Positions 27,441 to 36,465 of a stretch of DNA of 64,000 bases are shown here, one piece after another. The first letter of the stretch is position 1. Every line of letters starts with the position of its first letter. The position numbers and the translations under genes are program-made. The notes below the pieces were generated by a model. That model was not told the origin of the DNA and made no database searches. It was given only the letters and a program-made list of their open reading frames with translations. Source of the DNA: Xanthomonas hortorum pv. pelargonii (GTDB lineage Bacteria; Pseudomonadota; Gammaproteobacteria; Xanthomonadales; Xanthomonadaceae); the NCBI RefSeq assembly GCF_024499015.1, contig NZ_CP098604.1:3286001-3350000 (forward strand). Reading direction: 5' to 3'.

Positions 27441-28601
27441 CGTGGGAGTCGGTGTAGGAGTCGGTGTCGGCGTCGGCGTAGTGCTGCTCACCGTGCCCCA
27501 CAACGTCCGCAACAAGGTCATCTTGTCTTCGCGCACGCTGGTCCAGTCGTCGCGCAGGATGCCGCCGGTGTCGCCGCTGTTGGGATTCCACGACCAGTAG
27601 AAACCTTCGTTGATGCCCTTGCTGCGCAGGTACTTCACCAATGCGTCCTGCCACACCTTGTCGCGCGCATCGCCTTCGCCGTACTTGCCGCCGAACTCGC
27701 CCAGCAGCAATGCATGGGTGCCGGCGAACTGGCCGAAGTGACGCTCCCAGATCGCGGGCATGTTGTTGGGGAAGTTGCTGTCGTTGAAGTACGACTGCAC
27801 GAACACGTCCGGCCCGTACACATGCGGTGCAAGCAACAGGCGGTTGGCTGGAATATTCAACGGCGTGCAAGCCAGCGGCTGCAGATTGCCGCCCCAGAAG
27901 ATGCCGCCATTGGTCGAGCACACCGGATTGTCGGTGATGCCTTCCACCGCAATGATCCACTTGGGCGCCACGGCCAGCACCGCGGCCGAACCGCGCTCGG
28001 CGGCCTTGTTCCAATCGGTGGCCGCGTTGCCGGTGCCCCAGGTGGCGGCGCCGTGCGGTTCGTTCTTCAGATCCACACCGATCACTCTGGGCACGTTCTT
28101 GTAGCGGTTGGCCACAAAGCGCAGGTCGTCCAGCCATTGCGCTTCGGAATAGGAACTGGTGTACCAGAGCTCGGAAATGGCGCCGCAATCGGGCGTGTGA
28201 TGATCCAGCAGCACGTAGATGCCGCGGGCGTTGAATTCGTTGATCACCTTGTCGAGGATCTGCAGCGAGGTCAGGCCCTGCAGATCGGGATTACGGCCAT
28301 AGTCGATACTGCTGGGCATGGTGGTGGCACGCAGCGTGGCCGGGCAGAACGGCAGGCGCACGGCGTTGAAGCCCAGGCCCTGTATCTGGATGATCATGTC
28401 CTTCCAGTTGCGCGCCCACAGACCATGGATGACATGGTTGCCGGTCTCGAAACCGAACACGTTGACGCCCTTGAGCTGGACCACCTTGCCTTTGTCGTCG
28501 ACAACCTTGTTGTTGCTGATGGAATAGCTGAAGGCCGGTGCGGCGGCCAGCGCCAACGCCGTAGCCAGTGCGAGCGTGCTTGCAGTCCTGAAAATGGACA
28601 T
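27312..28601 (-). CDS. engXCA: Secreted GH5 endoglucanase EngXCA (frameshifted before its CBM)
   Basis: The catalytic part of the major extracellular cellulase. The ATG at 28601 has GGGAGATCACC upstream and opens with a signal peptide (MSIFRTASTLALATALALAA). Catalytic Glu residues are E181 in DLKNEPHG (acid/base) and E302 in LLGEFGGKYGEG (nucleophile), and the substrate His/Tyr motifs DHHTPDC and APHVYGPD are intact. A Pro-Thr repeat linker follows (TPTPTPTPTPTPT). The frame then breaks and the predicted product ends in about 40 unrelated residues at 27312, losing the CBM2 encoded just downstream. It hydrolyses beta-1,4-glucan in plant walls. A 21-bp dyad in the divergent promoter region (28674-28694) may be an operator. 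Confidence 0.88.
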   Translation of the reverse strand: MSIFRTASTLALATALALAAAPAFSYSISNNKVVDDKGKVVQLKGVNVFGFETGNHVIHGLWARNWKDMIIQIQGLGFNAVRLPFCPATLRATTMPSSIDYGRNPDLQGLTSLQILDKVINEFNARGIYVLLDHHTPDCGAISELWYTSSYSEAQWLDDLRFVANRYKNVPRVIGVDLKNEPHGAATWGTGNAATDWNKAAERGSAAVLAVAPKWIIAVEGITDNPVCSTNGGIFWGGNLQPLACTPLNIPANRLLLAPHVYGPDVFVQSYFNDSNFPNNMPAIWERHFGQFAGTHALLLGEFGGKYGEGDARDKVWQDALVKYLRSKGINEGFYWSWNPNSGDTGGILRDDWTSVREDKMTLLRTLWGTVSSTTPTPTPTPTPTPTPTNPDAYSDTDSHWQLQHQGDRGQQLERRLLQSRASHQHRHR

Positions 28602-28673
28602 GGTGATCTCCCTGGGAAACCGACCCGACACCCGGGTGCGGTGAGGGTGGCATCTTGGTCCGCGGCCGTTTTA

Positions 28674-28694
28674 TGTGGCGTGACCCTAGCCACA
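28674..28694. promoter_or_regulatory. Dyad TGTGGC-N9-GCCACA in the engXCA / sulP intergenic region
   Basis: A symmetric element 73 bp upstream of the engXCA start and 110 bp upstream of the divergent SulP start. CRP/Clp-type sites are built on TGTGA half-sites, and Clp is known to control engXCA in Xanthomonas. The spacing here differs from the standard 16-bp core, so the link is only a suggestion. Confidence 0.35.
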
Positions 28695-28803
28695 GAAAAG
28701 CGCATTGCCGCACCGATCACGCGCAGGGGGTCGCTTTCCCGCACACTATTGCCGCTGCGCAGTGTCCGCAGGCTGTCCTTTCTGTCCCCGGAGTGTCTTC
28801 CCA

Positions 28804-30288
28804 ATGTCCTTCTTGCGTGCCGAACTGGCGCAATGGCGCGCCTCACCCTCGCGCGAACTGATGGCCGGTGCGGTCGCAACATTTGCCCTGATTCCCGAAG
28901 TGATCGCATTCGCGTTCGTGGCCGGCGTGGATCCGCAGGTGGGGTTGTTTGCGTCCTTCGTCATTGGAATCGTGATTGCGTTTTGCGGTGGACGCCCGGC
29001 GATGATTTCTGCTGCGGCCGGCTCGGTGGCGCTGGTGGCCGCACCGCTGGTGGCCACGCACGGGTTGCCGTATCTGCTGGCGGCCGGGCTGCTCGCCGGT
29101 GCGGTGCAGATCCTGTTCGGCTTGCTGCGGCTGGGCGTGCTGATGCGCTTTGTCAGCAGCTCGGTGCGCACCGGTTTCGTCAATGCGTTGGCGGTGCTGA
29201 TCTTCGCCGCGCAGCTGCCGCATCTGCATGGCGCCAATCTGACTACCTGGGTGATGTTGGGCGTGGGCCTGGCGATCATCTACGGCCTGCCGCGGCTGCG
29301 CCTGCCGGGTGTCTCGGCGATTCCCTCGCCGTTGCTGTGCATCCTGCTGCTGACGGTTGCAAGCACGGCCTTGCATCTGCCGCTGAAGACCGTGGCCGAT
29401 CTAGGCAAGCTGCCGAACGCACTGCCGTTCCTGCAATGGCCGTCGGTGTCCTTGACGCTGGAAACCTTGCGCATCATCGCCTTGCCGGCGCTGGCCATCG
29501 CGATGGTAGGCCTGCTCGAATCGCTGATGACCGCGCGCGTAGTCGACGAACTCACCGACACACCCAGCGACAAGAACCGCGAATGCACCGGGCTGGGCAT
29601 CGCCAATGCGGCCGCCAGCCTGTTCGGCGGCATTGCCGGCTGCGGCATGATCGGGCAGACCGTGGGCAACGTGAAATACGGCGGGCGTGGGCGATTGTCG
29701 ACGTTGTTTGCCGGCGTGTTTCTGCTGATCCTGATGGTGGCGCTCAAGCCGTGGGTCTCGCAGGTGCCAGTGGTGGCATTGGTGGCGATCATGGTGATGG
29801 TCTCGGCCGAGACCTTCGATTGGCGCTCGCTGCGCACCGTGGTGACCCATCCGCGCACCTCCAGCGTGGTGATGCTGGCCACCGTGGCGGTGACCCTGCT
29901 CACCCACAACCTTGCTGCGGGTGTGGCGGTGGGTGTGGTGTTGAGCGGGGTGTTCTTCACTTTCAAGGTGGCCGGGCTGCTGCAGATCGGCCACAGCGAC
30001 GACAATGGCGTGCGCACCTACAGCGTGCGCGGGCAGGTGTTCTTCGCCTCGGCCGACGTGTTCATCGATGCCTTCGATGCACGCCAGGTCCCGGGCCGCA
30101 CGGTGCTGATCGACGTAAGCCGCGCGCATTTCTGGGATATCACCGCGGTGGCGGCGCTGGACAAGGTGGTGCAGCGGCTGCGTCACCATGGCCTGGAGGT
30201 GCAGGTCACAGGCTTGAACGCCAGCAGCCGGCGGCTGATGCAGGCGCACGCACTGGGCGAAGACGCGCTGGAATCTTCGCTGCCCTGA
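28804..30288 (+). CDS. SulP family anion transporter with STAS domain
   Basis: A 494-residue SLC26/SulP-type transporter. The N-terminal half has 10-12 membrane segments with the typical AGAVATFALIPEVIAFAFVA and GGRPAMISAAAGSVA motifs. A conserved DKNRECTGLGIANAAASLFG segment follows. The last 100 residues form a cytoplasmic STAS domain (RGQVFFASADVFIDAF ... VLIDVSRAHFWDITAVAALD). Members carry sulfate, bicarbonate or dicarboxylates; the pattern PExIAFAFVAGVDP is close to the Na+/bicarbonate-like branch, but the substrate is not certain. I chose the ATG at 28804, which aligns with the family start. It is divergent from engXCA. Confidence 0.88.
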   Translation: MSFLRAELAQWRASPSRELMAGAVATFALIPEVIAFAFVAGVDPQVGLFASFVIGIVIAFCGGRPAMISAAAGSVALVAAPLVATHGLPYLLAAGLLAGAVQILFGLLRLGVLMRFVSSSVRTGFVNALAVLIFAAQLPHLHGANLTTWVMLGVGLAIIYGLPRLRLPGVSAIPSPLLCILLLTVASTALHLPLKTVADLGKLPNALPFLQWPSVSLTLETLRIIALPALAIAMVGLLESLMTARVVDELTDTPSDKNRECTGLGIANAAASLFGGIAGCGMIGQTVGNVKYGGRGRLSTLFAGVFLLILMVALKPWVSQVPVVALVAIMVMVSAETFDWRSLRTVVTHPRTSSVVMLATVAVTLLTHNLAAGVAVGVVLSGVFFTFKVAGLLQIGHSDDNGVRTYSVRGQVFFASADVFIDAFDARQVPGRTVLIDVSRAHFWDITAVAALDKVVQRLRHHGLEVQVTGLNASSRRLMQAHALGEDALESSLP

Positions 30289-30552
30289 GCACGGCAGGGC
30301 GGGTGGGCGCATTCGGCCTAGCCGCACATAGCCGACACGCAGGCGGCCGGCACGCACACAGCCCCCGGGCTGGCTGGCCGCACGCTGAGCGTGTCCGGGT
30401 GGCGGCCTCAAGTTCGCCTGAATAGCGCCGATGAACCGACATCAAAGATTGCCGGTGATCGTCGTGATGCCAGTGCGTTCCAGCCCGAGATGTCTGCCTG
30501 CGTGCCGCCAGCGGTGCTACGGGCCCGCGTCCGTGCACGGGATGGCGCGGCG

Positions 30553-31536
30553 ATGACCAACGAACCGCTGCTGGAACGGATGGTGGACCTGACCGCCATT
30601 CGCGATGCCGATCTGCTCGATCTGAGCCTGCTACGCACCGTGCGCGAGGTCTGTGCAGCTGAAGAACTCTCACCGCTGCGCATCGCTCCGGACGGCCGCA
30701 CCATGGCCGAAACCCGGCTGCGCGAGGACGGCCGGCTGTCGTTGACGGTGGCCGAGATCCGCGACGCGCAGCTGCGTGCGCAGCTTGCCGACGCACGCGG
30801 GGCGGGCGATGTGGTGCAGCTGGAGGAAGACGGCCGTGCACTGCTGGTCTACCCGATGATGGAAGCGCGCGGCATCCGCACGTGCCTGCGGGTGGGTGGT
30901 TCGCGCGTTCCCGGCATCGCCGAGCAGGCGATGCTGCAGGGCTTTGCGCGCTTCTTCCAGAATTACCGCAGCCTGCTCGACGATGCCCAGCGCGATGCGC
31001 TGACCGGGCTGCGTAACCGCAAGACCTTCGACGATGTGATCCTGCGGCTGTTCGCAGGCGGTGCGGCAGACGCGTTGGCAGGCGAGAGCGTGTGGCTGGG
31101 GATCGTGGATATCGATCACTTCAAGCGCGTCAACGACAGCTTCGGCCATCTGTACGGTGACGAGGTGTTGCTGCTGGTCGCCCAGCTGATGCAGCGCGCG
31201 TTCCGTCAGGACGACCTGCTGTTCCGCTTCGGCGGCGAGGAGTTCGTGATCGTGCTGCGCGGGGTGGATCGCGATACGGCGGTGAGCCTGTTCGAGCGCT
31301 TCCGGCTGGCAGTGGCCGAGTACGCCTTCCCGCAAGTGGGCAAGGTCACGCTCAGCACCGGCATCGTTCAATTGACCGATGGCCGCTTGATCAGCCAGAT
31401 GATGGACGAAGCCGACAAGGCGCTGTACTGGGCCAAGCAGCACGGCCGCAACCGCGCCGAGGTCTACGCCGAGTTGGTCGCCAGCGGGCAGATGCAGCAT
31501 CTCACCCAGCAGGTGGGCAGCGTCGATCTGTTCTGA
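30553..31536 (+). CDS. Diguanylate cyclase with intact GGEEF and I-site
   Basis: A 327-residue cytosolic protein. The first 150 residues are a sensor region I do not recognise. The C-terminal GGDEF domain (RDALTGLRNRKTFDD, IVDIDHFKRVNDSFGHLYGD) ends in FRFGGEEFVIVL. The autoinhibition site RxxD is present five residues before the signature (RQDDLLFRFGGEEF), so the enzyme should make cyclic di-GMP and be product-inhibited. The ATG at 30553 was preferred; another in-frame ATG lies at 30490. It follows the SulP gene by 264 bp of non-coding sequence. Confidence 0.88.
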   Translation: MTNEPLLERMVDLTAIRDADLLDLSLLRTVREVCAAEELSPLRIAPDGRTMAETRLREDGRLSLTVAEIRDAQLRAQLADARGAGDVVQLEEDGRALLVYPMMEARGIRTCLRVGGSRVPGIAEQAMLQGFARFFQNYRSLLDDAQRDALTGLRNRKTFDDVILRLFAGGAADALAGESVWLGIVDIDHFKRVNDSFGHLYGDEVLLLVAQLMQRAFRQDDLLFRFGGEEFVIVLRGVDRDTAVSLFERFRLAVAEYAFPQVGKVTLSTGIVQLTDGRLISQMMDEADKALYWAKQHGRNRAEVYAELVASGQMQHLTQQVGSVDLF

Positions 31537-31665
31537 GTGGCGTCGTCCATGGATGGCAACGCAGTACCGCGTTGGGTGATGCAGCTGCACTGCCAATGCA
31601 CACACCCGGTCAAACGCCGCAGTGGCTACACTCCAGGGCTGTCTGGACAACACCTCGGTGCTGCA

Positions 31666-31722
31666 GTGAAGCGAGCTGTGATGAAGCAAGTTGTGACGAA
31701 GCGAGCCGTGATCGAGCGACTT
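31666..31722 (+). repeat. 15-bp tandem repeat in the signal-peptide region of the M28 gene
   Basis: Four units beginning GTG: GTGAAGCGAGCT (12 bp), GTGATGAAGCAAGTT, GTGACGAAGCGAGCC and GTGATCGAGCGACTT. They encode V-K-R-A / V-M-K-Q-V / V-T-K-R-A / V-I-E-R-L. The array spans the probable start codon, so unit number changes would alter the length of the charged N-region. Confidence 0.7.
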
Positions 31723-33360
31723 GCGATGGGAATGCTGGCCATGGCGGTCTCGACTGCAGTCATGGCAGCGACCCCCACCTTCGATGGCACGCGCATCTCG
31801 CGCGACGTCAAGGAACTGGCCTCCGACGCCTACGAAGGCCGCGGCCCGGCCACCGCCGGCGAAGAAAAAACCATTGCCTACTGGAGCAAGCAGTTCGCTG
31901 CCGCCGGTCTGCAGCCGGGCGGTGATCTCACCGATGGCAAGCGCGCATGGACCCAGGCGGTGCCGCTACGCCGCGCCGATATCGTCGGTACACCGACCAT
32001 CGCTTTGCAGAATGCCGGCAAGCCGCAAACCCTGACCCAGGGCAAGCAGATCGCCATCCGTGCTGCGCTGGATGGGTCATCCACCGTCGACATCGCCAAC
32101 GCACCGCTGGTGTTCGTCGGCTACGGGGTCAAGGCGCCGGAGCGCGACTGGGACGACTTCAAGGGCGTGCATCTGAAGGGCAAGATCGCAGTGGTGCTGA
32201 TCAACGACCCGGATTTCGAAACCGGCAAGGGCGCCTTCGACGGTGCCGGCATGACCTACTACGGCCGCTGGACCTACAAGTACGAAGAAGGCGCGCGTCA
32301 GGGCGCGCTCGGTGTGCTGGTGGTGCACGAAACCGCGCCGGCCTCTTACGGCTGGGACACGGTGGCCAGCTCCAACACCAACACCATGTTCGATGTAGTG
32401 CGCGACAACCCGCGCGCCGCCCATCCCACCCTGGAAGGCTGGATCCAGCGCGATCTGGCCAGCGAGTTGTTCAAGCATGCCGGGCTGGATTTCGACACCT
32501 TGAAGAAGCAGGCGCAGACGCGCGGCTTCAAGCCGGTCGAGCTCAAGGGCCAGGGCCTGAGCGCCAGCTATCAGGTCAAGTCCGACGTGATCACCTCGCA
32601 CAACGTGGTCGCGCGCCTGGAAGGCAGCAAACGCCCCGACGAGACGCTGATCTACAGCGCGCATTGGGACCACATCGGCGTGGGCAAGCCGGACGCACGC
32701 GGCGACACCATCTTCAACGGTGCGCTGGATAACGCCAGCGGCACTGCGGCGTTGCTGGAACTGGCACGCGGTTTTGCCGCCGGGCCCAAGCCGGAGCGCT
32801 CGGTGGTATTCCTGGCGGTGACCGCCGAAGAAAAGGGCTTGCTGGGTTCGGAGTTCTACGCCTCCAAGCCGCTGTATCCGCTGGACACCACGGTGGCGGT
32901 GATCAACATGGATGGCATGAACCCGTTCGTGCCGGCGCGCGATTTCGGCATCTACGGCACCGCCAAGCTGGAATTGCTCGACCAGCTCAAGAGCGTGGCC
33001 GGCCAGTGGAAGTTGCGCTACACGCCCGATCCCAAGCCGCAGGCGGGGTATTTCTTCCGCTCCGATCATTTCTCCTTCGCCAAGCGCGGCGTGCCGGCGC
33101 TGTCGTATGCCTCCGGGCAGGACTGGGAAGTGGGCGGCGTGGCCGCAGGCAAGGCCGCCTCCGACGATTACACCGCCAAGCGCTATCACCAGCAGGGCGA
33201 CGAGTGGAAGCCGGACTGGACCTTCGCCGGTGCCGCGCGCGATCTGGGCGTGCTCTACGCGCTGGGCCAGCAGCTGGCCGATTCGCGCCAGTGGCCCAAC
33301 TGGAGCAACGACTCGGAGTTCCGCGCCACCCGCGACGCCAGCGAGGCGGCACGCAAGTAA
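31681..33360 (+). CDS. Exported M28 family metallopeptidase with PA domain
   Basis: A protein of about 559 residues with a signal peptide (AMGMLAMAVSTAVMA), a protease-associated insert (residues roughly 130-260) and a C-terminal M28 zinc peptidase domain. Zinc ligands and catalytic residues are seen in the expected order: SAHWDHIG, LDNASGTAALLEL, VTAEEKGLLGSEF, INMDGMNP and RSDHFSFAKRGVP. Members remove N-terminal residues from peptides in the periplasm or outside. The start is not firm: I took the ATG at 31681, but GTG codons in the 15-bp repeat (31666, 31678) or the ATG at 31726 are possible. Confidence 0.88.
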   Translation: MKQVVTKRAVIERLAMGMLAMAVSTAVMAATPTFDGTRISRDVKELASDAYEGRGPATAGEEKTIAYWSKQFAAAGLQPGGDLTDGKRAWTQAVPLRRADIVGTPTIALQNAGKPQTLTQGKQIAIRAALDGSSTVDIANAPLVFVGYGVKAPERDWDDFKGVHLKGKIAVVLINDPDFETGKGAFDGAGMTYYGRWTYKYEEGARQGALGVLVVHETAPASYGWDTVASSNTNTMFDVVRDNPRAAHPTLEGWIQRDLASELFKHAGLDFDTLKKQAQTRGFKPVELKGQGLSASYQVKSDVITSHNVVARLEGSKRPDETLIYSAHWDHIGVGKPDARGDTIFNGALDNASGTAALLELARGFAAGPKPERSVVFLAVTAEEKGLLGSEFYASKPLYPLDTTVAVINMDGMNPFVPARDFGIYGTAKLELLDQLKSVAGQWKLRYTPDPKPQAGYFFRSDHFSFAKRGVPALSYASGQDWEVGGVAAGKAASDDYTAKRYHQQGDEWKPDWTFAGAARDLGVLYALGQQLADSRQWPNWSNDSEFRATRDASEAARK

Positions 33361-33455
33361 GAGGGTGTGCGACGGACAGCGTTTCAGCCAGTGACCGACT
33401 AACGTTCTGGTGAGGATGCCGAGCCCTCGACTAGCTGCGTTTCTGTCAGTCGTAG

Positions 33456-33775
33456 AGCGGCAGATCTTCGGCTTGGCTGCAGGGTCCTTGCCCGCCCACC
33501 ATCGCGGGACACGCCGCAAGTACGTCCGTGTAGGCTCTTACGCGGCATCCATGCCGCGTAAGGTCCCGCGACGGTGGGCGGGCAAGGACCAGTGGAGATG
33601 GTCGGTGTGCATGGCTTTCAACAAAGCGACCAGCAATCTTTCTAGTGCGGTGCCCTCACCGATTGCGGGACCGTGTGGCGGCATGGATGCCGCCACCGAG
33701 CCTCCAGGGATGGATTCACGGCGTGTCCCGCGAGCGGTGAGGGCACCGCGCCCTCGACTCACCAAGCTTTTGATC
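33456..33775 (+). repeat. Composite palindromic element, copy 3 (B-linker-A)
   Basis: Module B at 33486-33587 is almost identical to copy 2, including the perfect inner palindrome TTACGCGGCATCCATGCCGC. The linker AAGGACCAGTGGAGATGGTC ... TTTCAACAAAGCGACCAG follows. Module A spans about 33646-33752 with inner palindrome GGCGGCATGGATGCCGCC. The sequence just before (33395-33440) is a decayed relative of the module A end. The element follows the M28 peptidase stop. Confidence 0.82.
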
Positions 33776-33994
33776 GCACCTAAACGACGCAACGACTCGA
33801 AATCCTGGTTGTCTTGAAGTGATGAGCTTGCGCGGAACGCACCGTTCGTGGCCTGCATTGAAGTTGGTGCAGGACCCACATCGCTGATTCCGATACACCA
33901 TGGCGCGCACGTTGTCTTCACTTCCGATCAGCGTCATCGCCGCGATCGCCAGCGTCATCACGCCGGCGATGCAACCGATTGCACTTCCTGGCAC
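33716..33994 (-). CDS. Possible small cysteine-containing exported protein, tail in repeat
   Basis: A 92-residue reading frame starting at a GTG at 33994. The first 25 residues are hydrophobic (IGCIAGVMTLAIAAMTLIG). A Cys-rich stretch (NQRCGSCTNFNAGHERC) follows. The last 20 residues lie inside the composite repeat element, so the original C-terminus may have been replaced. I do not recognise it; coding is possible but weakly supported. Confidence 0.35.
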   Translation of the reverse strand: MPGSAIGCIAGVMTLAIAAMTLIGSEDNVRAMVYRNQRCGSCTNFNAGHERCVPRKLITSRQPGFRVVASFRCDQKLGESRARCPHRSRDTP

Positions 33995-34368
33995 ATCACT
34001 TGCAGTTGTCTTACGTGACAGCGTGGTTCGTTGCCCGTGACAGCGCGCGCGTCAGGCTGCAATCTGTTGGGGTTGTGTTCGGTCGCTGCGGCGTAGTCTG
34101 CCGCGCTGTCCTCGTCGGGTGGGGCGAAGACGACAGAAAGCGGCCTTCGCTTCCTTAACGATCGATTCTTTAGGATGAGCCGCGACGTGAAGTTGCAGCC
34201 AGGAGAGCTTGTGCATCGGAGTGGTCTTAGAGCTGCCAAACCTGCGACGTGGTCGCACACCGTCGGGCTCGCCCACGACACGGTGCGTGTGGCAACGGCA
34301 TTTTACATAGCGGGGATGGATCTCCCGTTTCAGCTCGCGCTGTCGCCTTCGCGCGACGGGCAGCCTTG
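33995..34368. other. Non-coding gap upstream of opgH
   Basis: About 370 bp without a convincing gene. Reading frames on both strands here are short, arginine-rich and unrelated to known proteins. The region should carry the opgH promoter, but no clear operator or PIP-box-like repeat was found by eye. Confidence 0.5.
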
Positions 34369-36306
34369 ATGGACGGCATTGTGACTTCTTCTCCCGCACC
34401 TACCGAATTTCCCTCCATCTCCGTCCTCGACGCCGGCCAGCCCACGCTGCCGCCCGAAGCGCCGCTGGCGATGCCCGAACAAGACCTGCGCAAAGGCAGC
34501 CTGCAGGTGCCGCATCAGCGTACTGCGCCGGTCGGTATCGGCGTGCGGCGTTTCTATCTGATCGGCGGCACCTTCGCCACCACCGCCGTGGCGGTGTGGG
34601 TGATGCTCAGCGTGCTGTGGCCCGGCGGCATCAGCGTTCTGGAAGGCTGCCTGCTCGGGCTGTTCATACTGTTGTTTGCCTGGATCGCGATGTCCTTCGC
34701 CAGCGCGGTGGCCGGCTTTGTCACCGTGGTGGCGCGCGCCGGACGCAAGCTCGGCATCGACCCGGATGCACCGCTGCCGACGCTGCACACCCGCACCGCG
34801 TTGCTGATGCCCACCTACAACGAAGACCCGCGCCGGCTGCTGGCCGGCCTGCAGGCGATCTACGAATCGGTGGCCGAGACCGGCCAGCTGGAGCACTTCG
34901 ACTTCTTCGTGCTCAGCGACACCACCCGCGAACACATCGGCGCTGCCGAAGAACTGGTCTACAACGAGCTGTGCGATCGCGTCGACGGGCATGGGCGCAT
35001 CTTCTACCGCCGCCGTGCCGACAACGCCGCGCGCAAGGCCGGTAACGTGGCCGACTGGGTGCGTCGTTTCGGCGGCAGCTACCCGCAGATGCTGATCCTG
35101 GACGCCGATAGCGTGATGACCGGCGACACCATCGTGCGGCTGGTCGCCGGCATGGAAAACAACCCGGATGTGGGGCTGATCCAGACCCTGCCGGCGGTGG
35201 TCAACGGGCAGACCCTGTTTGCCCGCATGCAGCAGTTCGGTGGCCGCGTGTACGGGCCGATCATCGCTTTTGGCGTGGCCTGGTGGCATGGCGCCGAGAG
35301 CAATTACTGGGGCCACAACGCCATCATCCGTACCCAGGCCTTTGCCGATCACGCCGGCCTGCCGGCGCTGCGCGGGCGCAAGCCGTTCGGCGGGCATGTA
35401 CTCAGTCATGATTTTGTCGAAGCGGCGCTGATGCGGCGCGGCGGCTGGGCCATGCACATGGTGCCGTACCTACAGGGCAGCTACGAAGAAGGCCCGCCCA
35501 CGCTGACCGACCTGCTGATCCGCGACCGTCGCTGGTGCCAGGGCAACCTGCAGCACGCCAAGGTCGTCGGCGCTAAGGGTCTGCACTGGATCAGCCGCAT
35601 GCACATGATGATCGGCATCGGGCATTACTTCACCGCGCCGATGTGGGGCATGTTGATGCTGATCGGCATCGGCATTCCGCTGGCCGGGGCCGGCATCGAC
35701 CTGGCCCAGGGCCTGCCGTTCTCGCCGGCGCGCTATTGGCACGGCAGCAGCGAAGGCAACGCGATCTGGATCTTCGCCTGCACCATGTTCGTGCTGCTTG
35801 CACCCAAGCTGCTGGGCTATATCGCACTGCTGCTCAACCCGCGCGAACTGCGTGCCTGCGGCGGTGCGTTTCGCGCCATGCTGAGCATCCTGCTGGAAAC
35901 CGTGTTGGCGGCCCTGATGGCGCCGGTGGTGATGTATCTGCAGTCGCGCGGCGTGTTCGAAGTGCTGGCCGGCAAGGATTCGGGTTGGGACGCACAGGTG
36001 CGCGACGACGGCAAGCTGGCATGGCCGGCGCTGCTGCGCAGCTACGGCGGGCTGACCATATTCGGCCTGTTCATGGGCTCGATGGCCTACGTGGTCTCGC
36101 CGTCGCTGGCGGCCTGGATGGCGCCGGTGATCATCGGTATGGCCTTGTCCATTCCGGTGGTGGCACTGACCTCGTTGCGCCGCACCGGCCTGGGTCTGCG
36201 CCGGGCCGGCATCTTCTGCATTCCCGAAGAACTCGACCCGCCCAAGGTGCTGGTGCGCGCGGCCGAGCTGCGCCGCGCCGCAGCGCTGGAGCCCTCGCTG
36301 ATCTGA
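34369..36306 (+). CDS. opgH: Glucans biosynthesis glucosyltransferase H (HrpM/MdoH)
   Basis: A 645-residue inner-membrane glycosyltransferase of family GT2 that builds the backbone of osmoregulated periplasmic glucans. N-terminal membrane segments are followed by the cytosolic GT domain with [36 protein letters not shown] and the acceptor/processivity motif [12 protein letters not shown]; further membrane segments occupy the C-terminal third. The homologue in Xanthomonas and Pseudomonas pathogens (hrpM) is needed for virulence. It is shorter at the N-terminus than the enteric enzyme (about 850 residues). The ATG at 34369 fits the known Xanthomonas length. No opgG is adjacent. Confidence 0.92.
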   Translation: MDGIVTSSPAPTEFPSISVLDAGQPTLPPEAPLAMPEQDLRKGSLQVPHQRTAPVGIGVRRFYLIGGTFATTAVAVWVMLSVLWPGGISVLEGCLLGLFILLFAWIAMSFASAVAGFVTVVARAGRKLGIDPDAPLPTLHTRTALLMPTYNEDPRRLLAGLQAIYESVAETGQLEHFDFFVLSDTTREHIGAAEELVYNELCDRVDGHGRIFYRRRADNAARKAGNVADWVRRFGGSYPQMLILDADSVMTGDTIVRLVAGMENNPDVGLIQTLPAVVNGQTLFARMQQFGGRVYGPIIAFGVAWWHGAESNYWGHNAIIRTQAFADHAGLPALRGRKPFGGHVLSHDFVEAALMRRGGWAMHMVPYLQGSYEEGPPTLTDLLIRDRRWCQGNLQHAKVVGAKGLHWISRMHMMIGIGHYFTAPMWGMLMLIGIGIPLAGAGIDLAQGLPFSPARYWHGSSEGNAIWIFACTMFVLLAPKLLGYIALLLNPRELRACGGAFRAMLSILLETVLAALMAPVVMYLQSRGVFEVLAGKDSGWDAQVRDDGKLAWPALLRSYGGLTIFGLFMGSMAYVVSPSLAAWMAPVIIGMALSIPVVALTSLRRTGLGLRRAGIFCIPEELDPPKVLVRAAELRRAAALEPSLI

Positions 36307-36465
36307 GCGCGGCACGTTGCGCGCGGCCTGCCGTGCATGCAATTCGTGCCTAGCAGGCTGCGCCAGGCACGCCCGGACCGATCGCCACGCGTGGCTTGCC
36401 CGCTGCGTGATCGGGTCGGCCGATGTCGCAGGGCATAATGCCCAGCCCGCAAGCGGAGCTGGACG

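Noticed and set aside
27066-30425. A 1119-codon open frame on the plus strand spanning engXCA and the SulP gene
   Set aside because: It joins the antisense of engXCA to an out-of-frame reading of the SulP gene, and its translation resembles no protein.
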